Assembly (NCBI GenBank): GCA_947623465.1
Contig: CANQGU010000008.1
Coordinates: 1 to 60,400 of the forward strand
Length of the DNA stretch: 60,400 nucleotides
Source of the DNA: an uncultured Clostridia bacterium
GTDB taxonomy: Bacteria > Bacillota > Clostridia > TANB77 > CAG-508
Direction: 5' to 3'
The position numbers and the translations under genes are program-made. The notes beneath the pieces were generated by a model. That model made no database searches, was not told the DNA's origin, and saw only the letters and a program-made list of their open reading frames with translations. Shown here in pieces: positions 19,527-28,215 of the stretch (within the stretch, counting starts at the first letter, position 1; the number at the start of each line of letters is the position of its first letter).

Positions 19527-19736
19527 ATGGCAAATTCAACTAACAGTAACAGAAAATTAGTTCCAGAAGCTATGGATGCTTTAGATAAATTCAAATATGA
19601 AGTAGCTAGCGAAGTCGGAGTTACACTTAAAGATGGTTACAATGGTGATTTATCTTCAAGAGATGCTGGAAGAATTGGTGGTAACATGGTTAAGAAAATG
19701 ATCCAACAAGTTGAAAACAACATGGCTAACAAATAG
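19527..19736 (+). CDS. Alpha/beta-type small acid-soluble spore protein
   Basis: The 69-residue protein matches alpha/beta SASPs, which coat and protect spore DNA. Diagnostic segments are VPEAMDALDKFKYEVASEVG, containing the GPR protease cleavage region, and the C-terminal signature RDAGRIGGNMVKKMI. A strong AGGAGGTG ribosome site precedes the ATG. It is expected to be transcribed in the forespore, but I do not assign the promoter. It is direct evidence for endospore formation. Confidence 0.96.
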   Translation: MANSTNSNRKLVPEAMDALDKFKYEVASEVGVTLKDGYNGDLSSRDAGRIGGNMVKKMIQQVENNMANK

Positions 19737-19856
19737 TTACTATACCATTATTAGTTATTAGAAAAGATATTACTCTTTTCTTGTTTATGGCAGAAGTATT
19801 ATTCTTGGTTTTATAAGTTTACTTTGAGTGGCTTGTCCAAAAAGTAAATACATAAA

Positions 19857-19883
19857 GGCAGGAGTTGTGCTCCTGCCTCTTTT
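19857..19883 (+). terminator. Rho-independent terminator downstream of the SASP gene
   Basis: GGCAGGAG and CTCCTGCC pair around TTGTG and are followed by TCTTTT. Confidence 0.8.
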
Positions 19884-19958
19884 AATAACATTATATAAAG
19901 TCATATTCTATTACGAATTTTTTTGATTTTCAATTTTTTTGTAATAGAATATTTTATT

Positions 19959-20159
19959 TTAGTTATTTTCTGCTAAATACTTTTCAAAATCTTCTATAGT
20001 GATATCTTCATCATTTTGATATTTTTCTTTAGTATAATCTCCAGTTCCTACTCCCAACATTTGTAAAAACTGTACTAATTCCGCTGGACTTAAATTTTCC
20101 TTTAATACAGTAAATCCTTTATCTTTAATTTTTTCTAATTCTCTAAAATTAGTTCCCAT
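19959..20159 (-). CDS. Small protein of unknown function
   Basis: The 66-residue acidic protein contains ENLSPAELVQFLQMLGVGTG and a DYTKEKYQ segment. A GGAGGTGATG ribosome site precedes the ATG, supporting expression. I remember similar LSPAE.V.FL small proteins from other bacteria, sometimes next to toxin-like genes, but I cannot name a family. No partner gene adjoins it except an unknown membrane protein upstream. Confidence 0.7.
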   Translation of the reverse strand: MGTNFRELEKIKDKGFTVLKENLSPAELVQFLQMLGVGTGDYTKEKYQNDEDITIEDFEKYLAENN

Positions 20160-20206
20160 TTACATCACCTCCATAATAAACTCTATTGGGTTCATAACTT
20201 TTATTT

Positions 20207-21037
20207 TTAATAACTTGTCCAATAGTAATATAAAATATTTTTGTCTACATCATAAACGCCTATTTCCCACCCTGTTGCTTCTTCATCTGTAAAATTATAT
20301 TTTTTATTTTCGTCACTTGTCCTACATACTTTTGCATAATGATAATATCCATTTTTTATTGAGAGTACTTCTTCATTGTATTCAAAATCGTCTAGTTTAT
20401 CATCTTCTAACTTGTTTTTGCTCCATTTTGAACTTTTCTTTAATGTTCTTATTATTTCTTTTCCTTTTTCTTTTGTAAACTCATATACATAGTAGTCTCT
20501 TCCATCATTTTGCAATCCTCCCCTTACATCATATATTTCTCTTTTATTATAATCATTTATTTTTATATCTAAAATTTTACTATAATTATTATGTGTACTA
20601 CAAAGATAATTTTTTGAATAATATAGTTTTTCATTTTTCATATCAAATATAGCATATATTCCATTTTTATGATAATAATATAAATCATCTTTATCCAATT
20701 CTATAGTCTCTTTATTGCTTTCTTCATAAAACTTCATCATAATATATTCGTAAAATTTTTCTTTGCTCCAATAATTATTGATTTCTAACATATTTCTAAT
20801 TTTATCTTTGTCGTCGCCAACCATATTTAATTTGTATACTTTGTATATTCCAAAAAAATCTTCATCATATATTGTACAATAGTCTATATCATATGTATTT
20901 AACTCCAATCCTAACTTTTTATAATCATTATCTATTTTACAAAATGTTTTTAATATAAAAATATATATCATTAAAAAGAATATAATAGTTAAAGCTACAA
21001 CTAATACAATCGTTTTTAGTTTTTCTGTTTTTTTCAA
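20207..21037 (-). CDS. Membrane-anchored protein of unknown function
   Basis: The 276-residue protein has one N-terminal membrane helix (about residues 8-30) and an outer part rich in Tyr, Lys and Asp. The start is a TTG at 21037 placed ten bases after TAGGAG. Two similar stretches (KIRNMLEINNYWSKEKF and IIRTLKKSSKWSKNKLEDD, each followed by a Tyr-rich beta segment) suggest an internal duplication of a roughly 100-residue domain. It lies 22 bp downstream of the next gene and is probably cotranscribed with it. I do not recognise a family. Confidence 0.7.
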   Translation of the reverse strand: MKKTEKLKTIVLVVALTIIFFLMIYIFILKTFCKIDNDYKKLGLELNTYDIDYCTIYDEDFFGIYKVYKLNMVGDDKDKIRNMLEINNYWSKEKFYEYIMMKFYEESNKETIELDKDDLYYYHKNGIYAIFDMKNEKLYYSKNYLCSTHNNYSKILDIKINDYNKREIYDVRGGLQNDGRDYYVYEFTKEKGKEIIRTLKKSSKWSKNKLEDDKLDDFEYNEEVLSIKNGYYHYAKVCRTSDENKKYNFTDEEATGWEIGVYDVDKNILYYYWTSY

Positions 21038-21059
21038 TATTGAACATCTCCTATAAAAT

Positions 21060-22130
21060 TTAAAATTCTCCTTCTTTTGTTTTGAATTTTATTTTAAGGT
21101 CGTATGTTTTTATAACTCCATATTCACTTGATATAACTCCTAAATTATTTAATAAAGTTGAGAAAATATCAGTTATTACATCCTCCACATTTGCATATTC
21201 CTTTATGTCCTTAAAATCAGTAAAATCATATATATCATTTATTTCTATTTCAAAATTCCATTTGTTTTCCTTGTCTTTTTTAGCTTTAACTAGCATAGTA
21301 GCATCATGTAATGCAAAAAGCAAATCATTTTTTTCAAATCTAATTACAATATCTTCAATTGGTTCATTATTATCTACAACAAATTCATCCTTTTCTTTTC
21401 CATATTTATATATTAATTTACCGATTCTTTCCTTAAATGCTTTACTATCTAATATCGATTTAATTGTTTCTTCATCTTCTATGAGCATATCTCTTGGTTC
21501 TTTTCCAAATATCGATAAGGAATTAGATAATAATCTAGCAGATAATTTCATATTTGTTAATATTCCTCCAACAACTACAACTTGCCAAAATGTATATTGC
21601 ATTGAATAAAACACAGCATATGAAATTGGATTTGCCTTTTTTGTTTCATCAAATATAAAACTCAAACTTTTTATAAAATCTTCTGCTACTTTTTCGTCTA
21701 CTTCTTCCCAAATAACTTTTTTTATCTCTTTTAAAATCTCATTAAATTTCTGTGAATAATTAAACAATTTATATATATCATTTAAAGAAAAAGAAATTGT
21801 TTCTACTATATTTTTTGAAAACATTTTAATATTTTTTATATCATTCGAAATTTGTTCTTTTATATCGTTTAAAGCTTCATAATTCATCATATTTAGATAA
21901 GTTAAAGCTATATATTTTTGTGCTAAAGCATACTTTTTCTTTTTATTAAGAAAAAATTTATGATTTTTCCATGCTATTTTTGTACATAAATTTAATTCTT
22001 TATTCCAAATTATTCTCGGTGATTTTGAAAATCCTAATAAATTATATAAATTATCTAAACAGCCTCTTCCAAACATTTCATACTTATAATTATATGGTTT
22101 ATTACATAATATACATCTTTTTTCATCCAT
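21060..22130 (-). CDS. Protein of unknown function with N-terminal zinc-ribbon-like segment
   Basis: The 356-residue protein begins with CILCNKPYNYKYEMFGRGC, a possible zinc-binding knuckle, followed by a predicted all-helical region and a mixed C-terminal domain. A hydrophobic stretch near residues 180-200 (YTFWQVVVVGGILTN) could be membrane-associated or buried. It is the upstream partner of the membrane-anchored protein. The ATG follows AGAGGATATC. No family is recognised. Confidence 0.7.
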   Translation of the reverse strand: MDEKRCILCNKPYNYKYEMFGRGCLDNLYNLLGFSKSPRIIWNKELNLCTKIAWKNHKFFLNKKKKYALAQKYIALTYLNMMNYEALNDIKEQISNDIKNIKMFSKNIVETISFSLNDIYKLFNYSQKFNEILKEIKKVIWEEVDEKVAEDFIKSLSFIFDETKKANPISYAVFYSMQYTFWQVVVVGGILTNMKLSARLLSNSLSIFGKEPRDMLIEDEETIKSILDSKAFKERIGKLIYKYGKEKDEFVVDNNEPIEDIVIRFEKNDLLFALHDATMLVKAKKDKENKWNFEIEINDIYDFTDFKDIKEYANVEDVITDIFSTLLNNLGVISSEYGVIKTYDLKIKFKTKEGEF

Positions 22131-22185
22131 TACGATATCCTCTTTTCCAACTAGTATTACTATTTAATCTGTATTTTTTATGTTA

Positions 22186-22320
22186 TTACAAAACTGCGGA
22201 ACTTTTATCGGAAATTCCTATAGAAGTTTTTTCCTCTAATTCTCTTTCTCTAAATATATTATTAATGTGTTCACTTAAAGTAGATTGCTTAACATCTTTT
22301 TCGTATATTACTATTTTCAA
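22186..22320 (-). CDS. Candidate small protein in the leader of the 21060-22130 gene
   Basis: A TTG-started frame of 44 codons (beginning KIVIYEKDVKQSTLSEHINN) lies directly after a strong promoter. The start codon is only about 6-8 bases from the expected transcription start, so translation would be leaderless. The residue mix looks protein-like, but there is no ribosome site and the frame may be chance or a decayed gene. The rest of the gap (22131-22427) holds the promoter and a short tandem repeat. Confidence 0.3.
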   Translation of the reverse strand: MKIVIYEKDVKQSTLSEHINNIFRERELEEKTSIGISDKSSAVL

Positions 22321-22332
22321 ACTTTTGTTTGT

Positions 22333-22361
22333 ATTATATTCTATTTATTATTATTTGTCAA
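22333..22361 (-). promoter_or_regulatory. Strong sigma-A-type promoter
   Basis: On the minus strand TTGACA (22356-22361) and TATAAT (22333-22338) are 17 bp apart. The transcript would run towards the gene starting at 22130, with a leader of about 195 bases. Confidence 0.75.
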
Positions 22362-22402
22362 CAACTTTTTTGATTTTTATAACAACTTTTTTGATTTTTA
22401 TA
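22361..22402 (+). repeat. Two tandem copies of a 21-bp unit
   Basis: ACAACTTTTTTGATTTTTAT plus a final A occurs at 22361-22381 and again at 22382-22402. It is a simple AT-rich tandem duplication between the promoter and rnhA. Confidence 0.7.
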
Positions 22403-22427
22403 ACAAAAATTTTGTCTTTCAAACTTT

Positions 22428-22859
22428 TTAATTTGGTATTGCATTTCTTGCCAGCTCGTCACACCTATTGTTTAGTTCAACATCACTGTGACCTTTTACT
22501 TTATTAAAAGTTACTTTATGTTTTTTAGTTAAATCATATAATTCTTGCCATAATTCTTGATTTTTAACTTCATCTCCTGATGCAGTCTTCCAGCCTTTTT
22601 TCATCCAATTATAAATCCAACCTTGGTTAAAAGCATTTACGCAGTAACTACTATCGCTGAAAATTTCTACTTCACACTCAAATTTTAAAGCTTTTAGTCC
22701 TTCAATAATCGCTGTAAGCTCCATTATATTATTAGTTGTGTTTTTGTCTCCTCCTGAAATTTCTTTTTTTAAATCATTTGAAATTAATATTGCAGCCCAT
22801 CCTCCAGGTCCTGGATTTCCTGAGCATGCACCATCTGTATAAATTGTAACTTTTTGCAT
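22428..22859 (-). CDS. rnhA: Ribonuclease HI
   Basis: The 143-residue enzyme cleaves the RNA strand of RNA-DNA hybrids. It shows the family start YTDGACSGNPGPGGWA (Asp9), the second acidic residue in IMELTA (Glu47), the third in FSDSSYCVNA (Asp69), the basic handle WKTASGDEVKN and a late Asp in NRCDELAR. Length is normal. A TAGGAGG site precedes the ATG. Confidence 0.96.
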   Translation of the reverse strand: MQKVTIYTDGACSGNPGPGGWAAILISNDLKKEISGGDKNTTNNIMELTAIIEGLKALKFECEVEIFSDSSYCVNAFNQGWIYNWMKKGWKTASGDEVKNQELWQELYDLTKKHKVTFNKVKGHSDVELNNRCDELARNAIPN

Positions 22860-22949
22860 CTAAATTCCTCCTATCTTTTTTTGAACAAGTTTCTTATTGT
22901 ATAAAAATTTTAAAATAATTTCTATTTAATCGTAAATTTTCAAAAAAGA

Positions 22950-22979
22950 ACTGCCCAAAATATAAATTAGTTGGACAGT
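22950..22979 (-). terminator. Rho-independent terminator of the glucan phosphorylase gene
   Basis: On the minus strand ACTGTCCAA and TTGGGCAGT pair with one mismatch and are followed by TTCTTTTTTG. Confidence 0.75.
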
Positions 22980-22992
22980 CCTCATTTGTATT

Positions 22993-25572
22993 TTAATTTG
23001 TTATCCATTTTACTAGATTTAAGTTTTCACTGTCTAGTAACATTTCATGTATTGGCATCACTCTAAATGTATAGCCATAATTTCCTCCTGAAGATAATGA
23101 TACTTTTGCTTTATATGTGCATCTATTATATTCTTGTTCTTCTTTTTCTAATTCCATTGGAACAACTAATATATCTTCTACTCGTCCATCATCTGAAATT
23201 TTTCCACAATAAACTTCTACTCTTACATCTCTTTTACGTAAATTAGGTAATGTTACTTTGCATTTTACATCTATTGATTGTCCTGCATCTATTTTTATGT
23301 TTTCAGGATTTTCTTCTTGTTCTACTAATATATTGTCCCAATTAGTTATAATGTGTTTTTTCCACGAACTGTAACCTATTGCTTTTTCTAGTTCTGAAAA
23401 GTTGTTGTTATATAAATTAATTAGTGGTATATATAGTTTGTCTGTATAATCTACAAGCATTCTTGCTGTACTATATTTTCCTCCTGTTGTTATAATTGAT
23501 TGTTTCATTATTTGCATCCATTGTTCTGATGGCTTCTTTTCAGCTGGTCTGTTGAAGAATATTGGTATTATTTTATTTTCTAAAGTTTTATATATGCTTT
23601 CACTATCTGCCATATCTTGTTCATTATAAGATGTATATTCTTCATTTGTTCCTATTGACCATCCATTTGTTTGATCATATCCTTCTGCCCACCATCCATC
23701 TAAAACACTGAAGTTTACTACTCCATTTACTGAAGCTTTTTGTCCAGATGTTCCAGAGGCTTCCATTGGTCTACGAGGATTGTTTAGCCATACATCTACA
23801 CCACTTACTAAATATCTTGACATAGCTATGTTATAGTTTTCTAGTAAGAATATTTTTCCTCTAAATTGAGGTTTCATAGATATTTCGTGAATATATTTTA
23901 TTAAATCTTGTCCTTCTTTGTCTGCTGGGTGTGCTTTTCCTGCAAATACTAATTTTACAGGATGTTCTTTATCATTTAAAATTTCTGTAATTCTTTCTAA
24001 ATCATTAAATATTAATGTTGCTCTTTTATATGTTGCAAATCTTCTTGCAAAACCTATAATTAGGTCTTTTGAAGATAAAGAGCCTACAATTTCTTTTATT
24101 TCTTCATAACTTACACCTGCTCGTCTTAACCTAGTTGTTGTGTTTTCTTTTATTACTTCTATTAATTTATCTTTTCTTTCTAAATGAGCATTCCATAATT
24201 CTTCATTTGGAATATTTTTTATTCTTTTCCATGTTTCATCTAAATATATTTTATCTTGCCAATATGGATTAGTTGGTGTAGATAAATATTTGTTATATAA
24301 ATCTTTTAGATTACTTGCAAGCCATGAACATGTATGAATTCCGTTTGTTACATATGTAATTGGTGATTCATTTGCTGCAATATTTGGCCATACTTCTCCA
24401 AATAACTCTCTTGATACTTCTCCGTGAAGTTTACTTACTCCATTTTTCTTTCCTGCAATTTTTAATGCAAATATTCCCATATTAAATCCGGGTTCTAGCT
24501 CTCCTGTTGGCTTCATACCAAGTTTTAAGAATTCTTCTCTTTCTATTCCTAGTTTTGTCCAATATTCTTTAAAATATTTTTCCATTAATTCTATTGGGAA
24601 TATATCATTTCCAGCAGGTACTGGAGTATGAGTTGTAAATACAGTTCTAGAACTCACTATATCTTTTGCAATATCAAATGATATTTCTTTTTCATCTATT
24701 GTTTCTTGCATTAATTCTAATGTTAAAAATGCAGAGTGTCCCTCGTTCATATGGTATATTGTAGGGTTTAATCCAAGAGTTTTAAGCATTTTTGCTCCTG
24801 CTATACCTAAAACTATTTCTTGGCGTATTCTCATATCTTGATCTCCACCATATAGTCTTAAGGTTATTTCTCTGTCTTCTGGCTTATTTTCTTCTATATC
24901 TGAATCTAATAAATATAGATTTATTCTTCCTACATTTATTTTCCATACTTTCAAATAAACTTTTCTTCTTTGTATTTTTACATCTATTAATATATCTTTA
25001 TTATTTTCATCTTTTACTGAATGTATTGGTAAATCTTCTAATTCTATATTGTTATATTCTGATTTTTGCTGACCATATCCTTCTATTTTTTGATTGAAAT
25101 ATCCATTTTTGTATAGCAAACCTACTCCAACCAATGGAATTCCTAAATCACTAGCAGATTTTAAGTGGTCTCCTGATAAAATTCCAAGTCCTCCTGAATA
25201 TATTGGTATTGTTTCATCTAAACCATATTCTGCTGAAAAATATGCAATTAGGTCATTTTTGTTTCCTGAATATTTTTTATTAAACCATGTATCTTTGCTT
25301 GACATATAATCTTCGTAGTTTCTTAATATTTTTTCATATTCTTTTACGAAACTAGAATCTTTTGATGCTTTTTCTAGTCTTTCTTGCGATACACGTTTTA
25401 AAAATTTTACGGGATTTTTTTCTACTGTCTCCCATAAGTCTTTGTCTATTTTTTTAAGTAATTTTAAATATTCAGAATTCCAACTCCACCATAAGTTGTT
25501 TGCAATTTCATCTAATTTATTTATGTTTTTTGGCATTTGTGGCTTTACTATTATCTTATTAAATACGTACAT
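22993..25572 (-). CDS. glgP: Alpha-glucan (glycogen/maltodextrin) phosphorylase
   Basis: The 859-residue GT35 enzyme releases glucose 1-phosphate from storage alpha-glucans and uses pyridoxal phosphate. The N-terminal 110 residues match the DUF3417 extension of the bacterial GlgP group. The PLP-site region RRPMEASGTSGQKASVNG is intact and is followed by LDGWWAEGYD. The C-terminus has an extra beta-rich portion, VKCKVTLPNLRKRDVRVEVY, as in this long type. An AAGGAGG site precedes the ATG. It is monocistronic here, with no other glycogen genes nearby. Confidence 0.95.
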   Translation of the reverse strand: MYVFNKIIVKPQMPKNINKLDEIANNLWWSWNSEYLKLLKKIDKDLWETVEKNPVKFLKRVSQERLEKASKDSSFVKEYEKILRNYEDYMSSKDTWFNKKYSGNKNDLIAYFSAEYGLDETIPIYSGGLGILSGDHLKSASDLGIPLVGVGLLYKNGYFNQKIEGYGQQKSEYNNIELEDLPIHSVKDENNKDILIDVKIQRRKVYLKVWKINVGRINLYLLDSDIEENKPEDREITLRLYGGDQDMRIRQEIVLGIAGAKMLKTLGLNPTIYHMNEGHSAFLTLELMQETIDEKEISFDIAKDIVSSRTVFTTHTPVPAGNDIFPIELMEKYFKEYWTKLGIEREEFLKLGMKPTGELEPGFNMGIFALKIAGKKNGVSKLHGEVSRELFGEVWPNIAANESPITYVTNGIHTCSWLASNLKDLYNKYLSTPTNPYWQDKIYLDETWKRIKNIPNEELWNAHLERKDKLIEVIKENTTTRLRRAGVSYEEIKEIVGSLSSKDLIIGFARRFATYKRATLIFNDLERITEILNDKEHPVKLVFAGKAHPADKEGQDLIKYIHEISMKPQFRGKIFLLENYNIAMSRYLVSGVDVWLNNPRRPMEASGTSGQKASVNGVVNFSVLDGWWAEGYDQTNGWSIGTNEEYTSYNEQDMADSESIYKTLENKIIPIFFNRPAEKKPSEQWMQIMKQSIITTGGKYSTARMLVDYTDKLYIPLINLYNNNFSELEKAIGYSSWKKHIITNWDNILVEQEENPENIKIDAGQSIDVKCKVTLPNLRKRDVRVEVYCGKISDDGRVEDILVVPMELEKEEQEYNRCTYKAKVSLSSGGNYGYTFRVMPIHEMLLDSENLNLVKWITN

Positions 25573-25663
25573 TTTTCATGGTCCTCCTTGGTAATTTTTT
25601 CTACTTTTTCCTACTTTGTATTATCTATTAAAATGTTTATTTTGTCAAGAATAATTACATTAT

Positions 25664-26503
25664 TTATTCTTCTTTATCAAGCACTAAAATGTTTTTAGCT
25701 ACAACATCTAATTTAATTACATTCATTGATGTTAAATTTTCTATTTCTTTTGTTATTTTGTCTCTAAATTGTTTTAAAGTTGTTTGTATATTATATCCAT
25801 ATATTACTGAAACTTCTATATATATTAATACCCCTTCTCCATAATTTTGTACTCTTGACTTAATAACTTTATGAATTTCAGGCATTCTATTTGCTTGGTA
25901 CTCTGCAATTTGTCTAAATACAGAATCTGATATTGTAAAATTTCCTAAATAGCTAAATGTTGGCCTTATTATTGATTTTTCAGATATATATGGCTTTTCT
26001 CCTTTTCCTTTTGATTTAAATATTTGAAGTGGGTCTAATAAATATCCTGAAAAATCTTTTTTTATTTCAAATGTAGGGACTGGTATTACATGTTTTCCTT
26101 CTGTTACTCTTATTTTTCTTGCTGTTTCCATTTCTTCATCTGTTGCTACTTGTTTTATATAAATTGTTTCTTCTACTTTAGGTAATCCTAGATTTTCTGC
26201 TATTTTTTCTACCATCCCATCTGATGTTCCTAAAATAAGTATTGAATTTACTTTATATTTTTTTATAGCATTTTGTATTACTTTTCTTTCTTCTTCATGT
26301 AAAAATAATGCTTTTTTTACTGTTTCTATTTTTGTTGCTGCTTTTTTTGCAGATTCTCCTGCTATTACTTCATTATCATTTATTAATAGTCCATCATCTA
26401 TTATAAAATGAACATCTTTTTCTCCTGCAACCATTTGTGCTCTATAGCTTTTGCCTGTACCTGAAGGTCCAACAAATGCATATACTTTTATGTTTTTAAA
26501 CAT
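25664..26503 (-). CDS. P-loop ATP-binding protein with C-terminal Asp23/Gls24-like domain
   Basis: The 279-residue protein has an N-terminal nucleotide-binding domain with Walker A GPSGTGKS (about residues 12-19) and a Walker B-like ILILGTSDG. The C-terminal 110 residues (from about SIIRPTFSYLGNFTISDSV) resemble the Asp23/DUF322 fold, including an IYIEVSVIYGYNIQ beta hairpin. I infer this assignment from pattern. Asp23 proteins are envelope-stress associated in Firmicutes. It lies 18 bp downstream of a glycosyltransferase gene. The physiological role is unknown. Confidence 0.75.
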   Translation of the reverse strand: MFKNIKVYAFVGPSGTGKSYRAQMVAGEKDVHFIIDDGLLINDNEVIAGESAKKAATKIETVKKALFLHEEERKVIQNAIKKYKVNSILILGTSDGMVEKIAENLGLPKVEETIYIKQVATDEEMETARKIRVTEGKHVIPVPTFEIKKDFSGYLLDPLQIFKSKGKGEKPYISEKSIIRPTFSYLGNFTISDSVFRQIAEYQANRMPEIHKVIKSRVQNYGEGVLIYIEVSVIYGYNIQTTLKQFRDKITKEIENLTSMNVIKLDVVAKNILVLDKEE

Positions 26504-26521
26504 TTCTTTTTCCTCTCTATT

Positions 26522-28001
26522 TTATTTTTTCTCTACTAGCATAATATTAAAAATTATGTCATGATATTTTGTATCAAATCTTTTTGTATCTTTTAAAATA
26601 GTTATATTATCTTTTGGAATTTTATCATAAAATTCCATACTTTCTGGCATTATAATCCATATTCTTCCTTTATAATCTTTTAAAAATTCCCAATCATCTA
26701 CAACTGTCATCTGTGGAACATATTTCCATGATTCAATATTAACAAAGTATTGTTTATTTTGTGGGTATTTTGCTGCTACAAGTCCACCAACCATTATTCC
26801 TTTTTCAACACTTGAATATATCATTATATCATCATTTTGTATGTTTTCGTCTATGTATTTATATGCATCTTGATTTGATTTATCATAATTAATTCTTGTA
26901 TTTTGTATATTGCAAATAATTCCTGATATAAGAATTATGATACATATAGCTACTGTTATAATTTTGTTTTTTTCTTTTGAAATTATAAATGCCAATGTAA
27001 ACATATACATACCTGTCATTACTATTAAATATCTTGCATATAATATTGGCATCTTTATTGAAATTATTGCCATTATTGCTGTGACTACTATATATACAGC
27101 TATACTTATAATTGCTATTTTGCTTTCTTTTCTTAATTTATATAATTTATATATAGCATAAACATTTACTATAATTGAAATGATTAATGCAACTGAAAGC
27201 TCTAAAATAGGTAAATCTACATTTCTACTAAATTGAATACTTAAGATTTCTGCAGTTGTTTTAATAAAGCTTACTTCTATCCAGAATCCCGAATTTACAT
27301 GTTTAAGTTGTCCTACAAAATAAATTAACCATGGAATATATAGTAAAATTTGAAGTACTGCAACAGCTAGAAAATATATTAAAGCTTTTTTATCATTTTT
27401 TCTATTTTTTATTACATATATTAACAATATTAAATTAACTACACCTGCTGTTACAAGTGCATAATAGTGTATGTAACATGAACAAATACTAAATATAAAA
27501 AATAAAACTAAATTTTTATTTCTTGATTTTTCATCTTTATTTACTATTGACTTATAAAATCTATATGCATATATTGCCATAAGAATAACTATTAAACATG
27601 CAAATGAATACATTCTTATCTCTTGAGCATATGTTCCGATTTATAGGTAAAAAAAATGATAAATATGAAAATATAATTCCTGTTTTTTCTCCAAAATCTT
27701 TTCTTATATGTGTGTATCCTATAATTCCAAGTAATATAATACCTAAAGCTGAAAATAATCTATATATTATAATGTTTGTTCCAAAAATTAAATATATTAT
27801 ATGTAACATCCAATAATACAATGGCGGATGAACATCATTACCTGTTATTTTCCATATATCTATAAAGCTTTTATCGGCTATTGAAACTGAATAACTTTCA
27901 TCAAACCAAATATTGCTATGAATTGCAGGTATAAGAATAAATATAGTTCCTAATATGATTATTGCTATATGTACTAATTTATATATTTTTTCTTTTTTCA
28001 T
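26522..28001 (-). CDS. GT39/ArnT-like multi-pass glycosyltransferase, intact only if CGG at 27636 is recoded
   Basis: Frame 0 from the ATG at 28001 gives 146 codons, and a second frame continues to 26522. Removing the C of CGG at 27636-27638 joins them into 492 residues. The joined region reads SFFLPIN-G-TYAQEIRMYS, the typical first-loop sequence of dolichol- or undecaprenyl-phosphate-mannose-type transferases, in which a Q-E-x-R-MY motif is usual. The N-terminus has IHSNIWFDESYSV with the conserved DE pair, and a PPLYYWMLH loop follows. About ten membrane helices are present. The family transfers a sugar from a lipid carrier to an acceptor on the outer membrane face. It lies directly upstream of the P-loop protein. 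Confidence 0.85.
27636..27638 (-). other. CGG recoding site in the GT39-like gene
   Basis: The context is AAT CGG AAC. In the shifted frame it is AAT GGA ACA (Asn-Gly-Thr), followed by the conserved Tyr-Ala-Gln-Glu-Ile-Arg-Met-Tyr. Confidence 0.88.
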
Positions 28002-28046
28002 ACTAAAAATTCCTTTTTAAAATCGTATTTTATTTAAAATATAAGC

Positions 28047-28190
28047 GCGATTTGAATTTACTTAAAACAAATCGCACCAAATATTTTTTAATTCTAAAAA
28101 GAATTAGTATCTGGTGCGATTTGGATTTAATTAAAAGGCATAGGAGCATATGTGTATATGTGACTGCATTTTAATTTAAACAAATCGTGC
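28047..28190. repeat. Cluster of mutually complementary segments between two glycosyltransferase genes
   Basis: Four short segments alternate in orientation: GCGATTTG (28047-28054), CAAATCGCACCA (28068-28079), TGGTGCGATTTG (28112-28123) and CAAATCGTGCC (28181-28191). Segments 1 and 2, 2 and 3, or 3 and 4 can pair, and the 2-3 pairing is a perfect 12-bp stem with an AATTCT/AGAATT extension in its loop. It could be a terminator for the GT2 gene, an alternative-fold RNA element, or a decayed mobile repeat. Confidence 0.5.
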
Positions 28191-28215
28191 CAGATGCTGA
28201 TTATTTTTAGAATTA

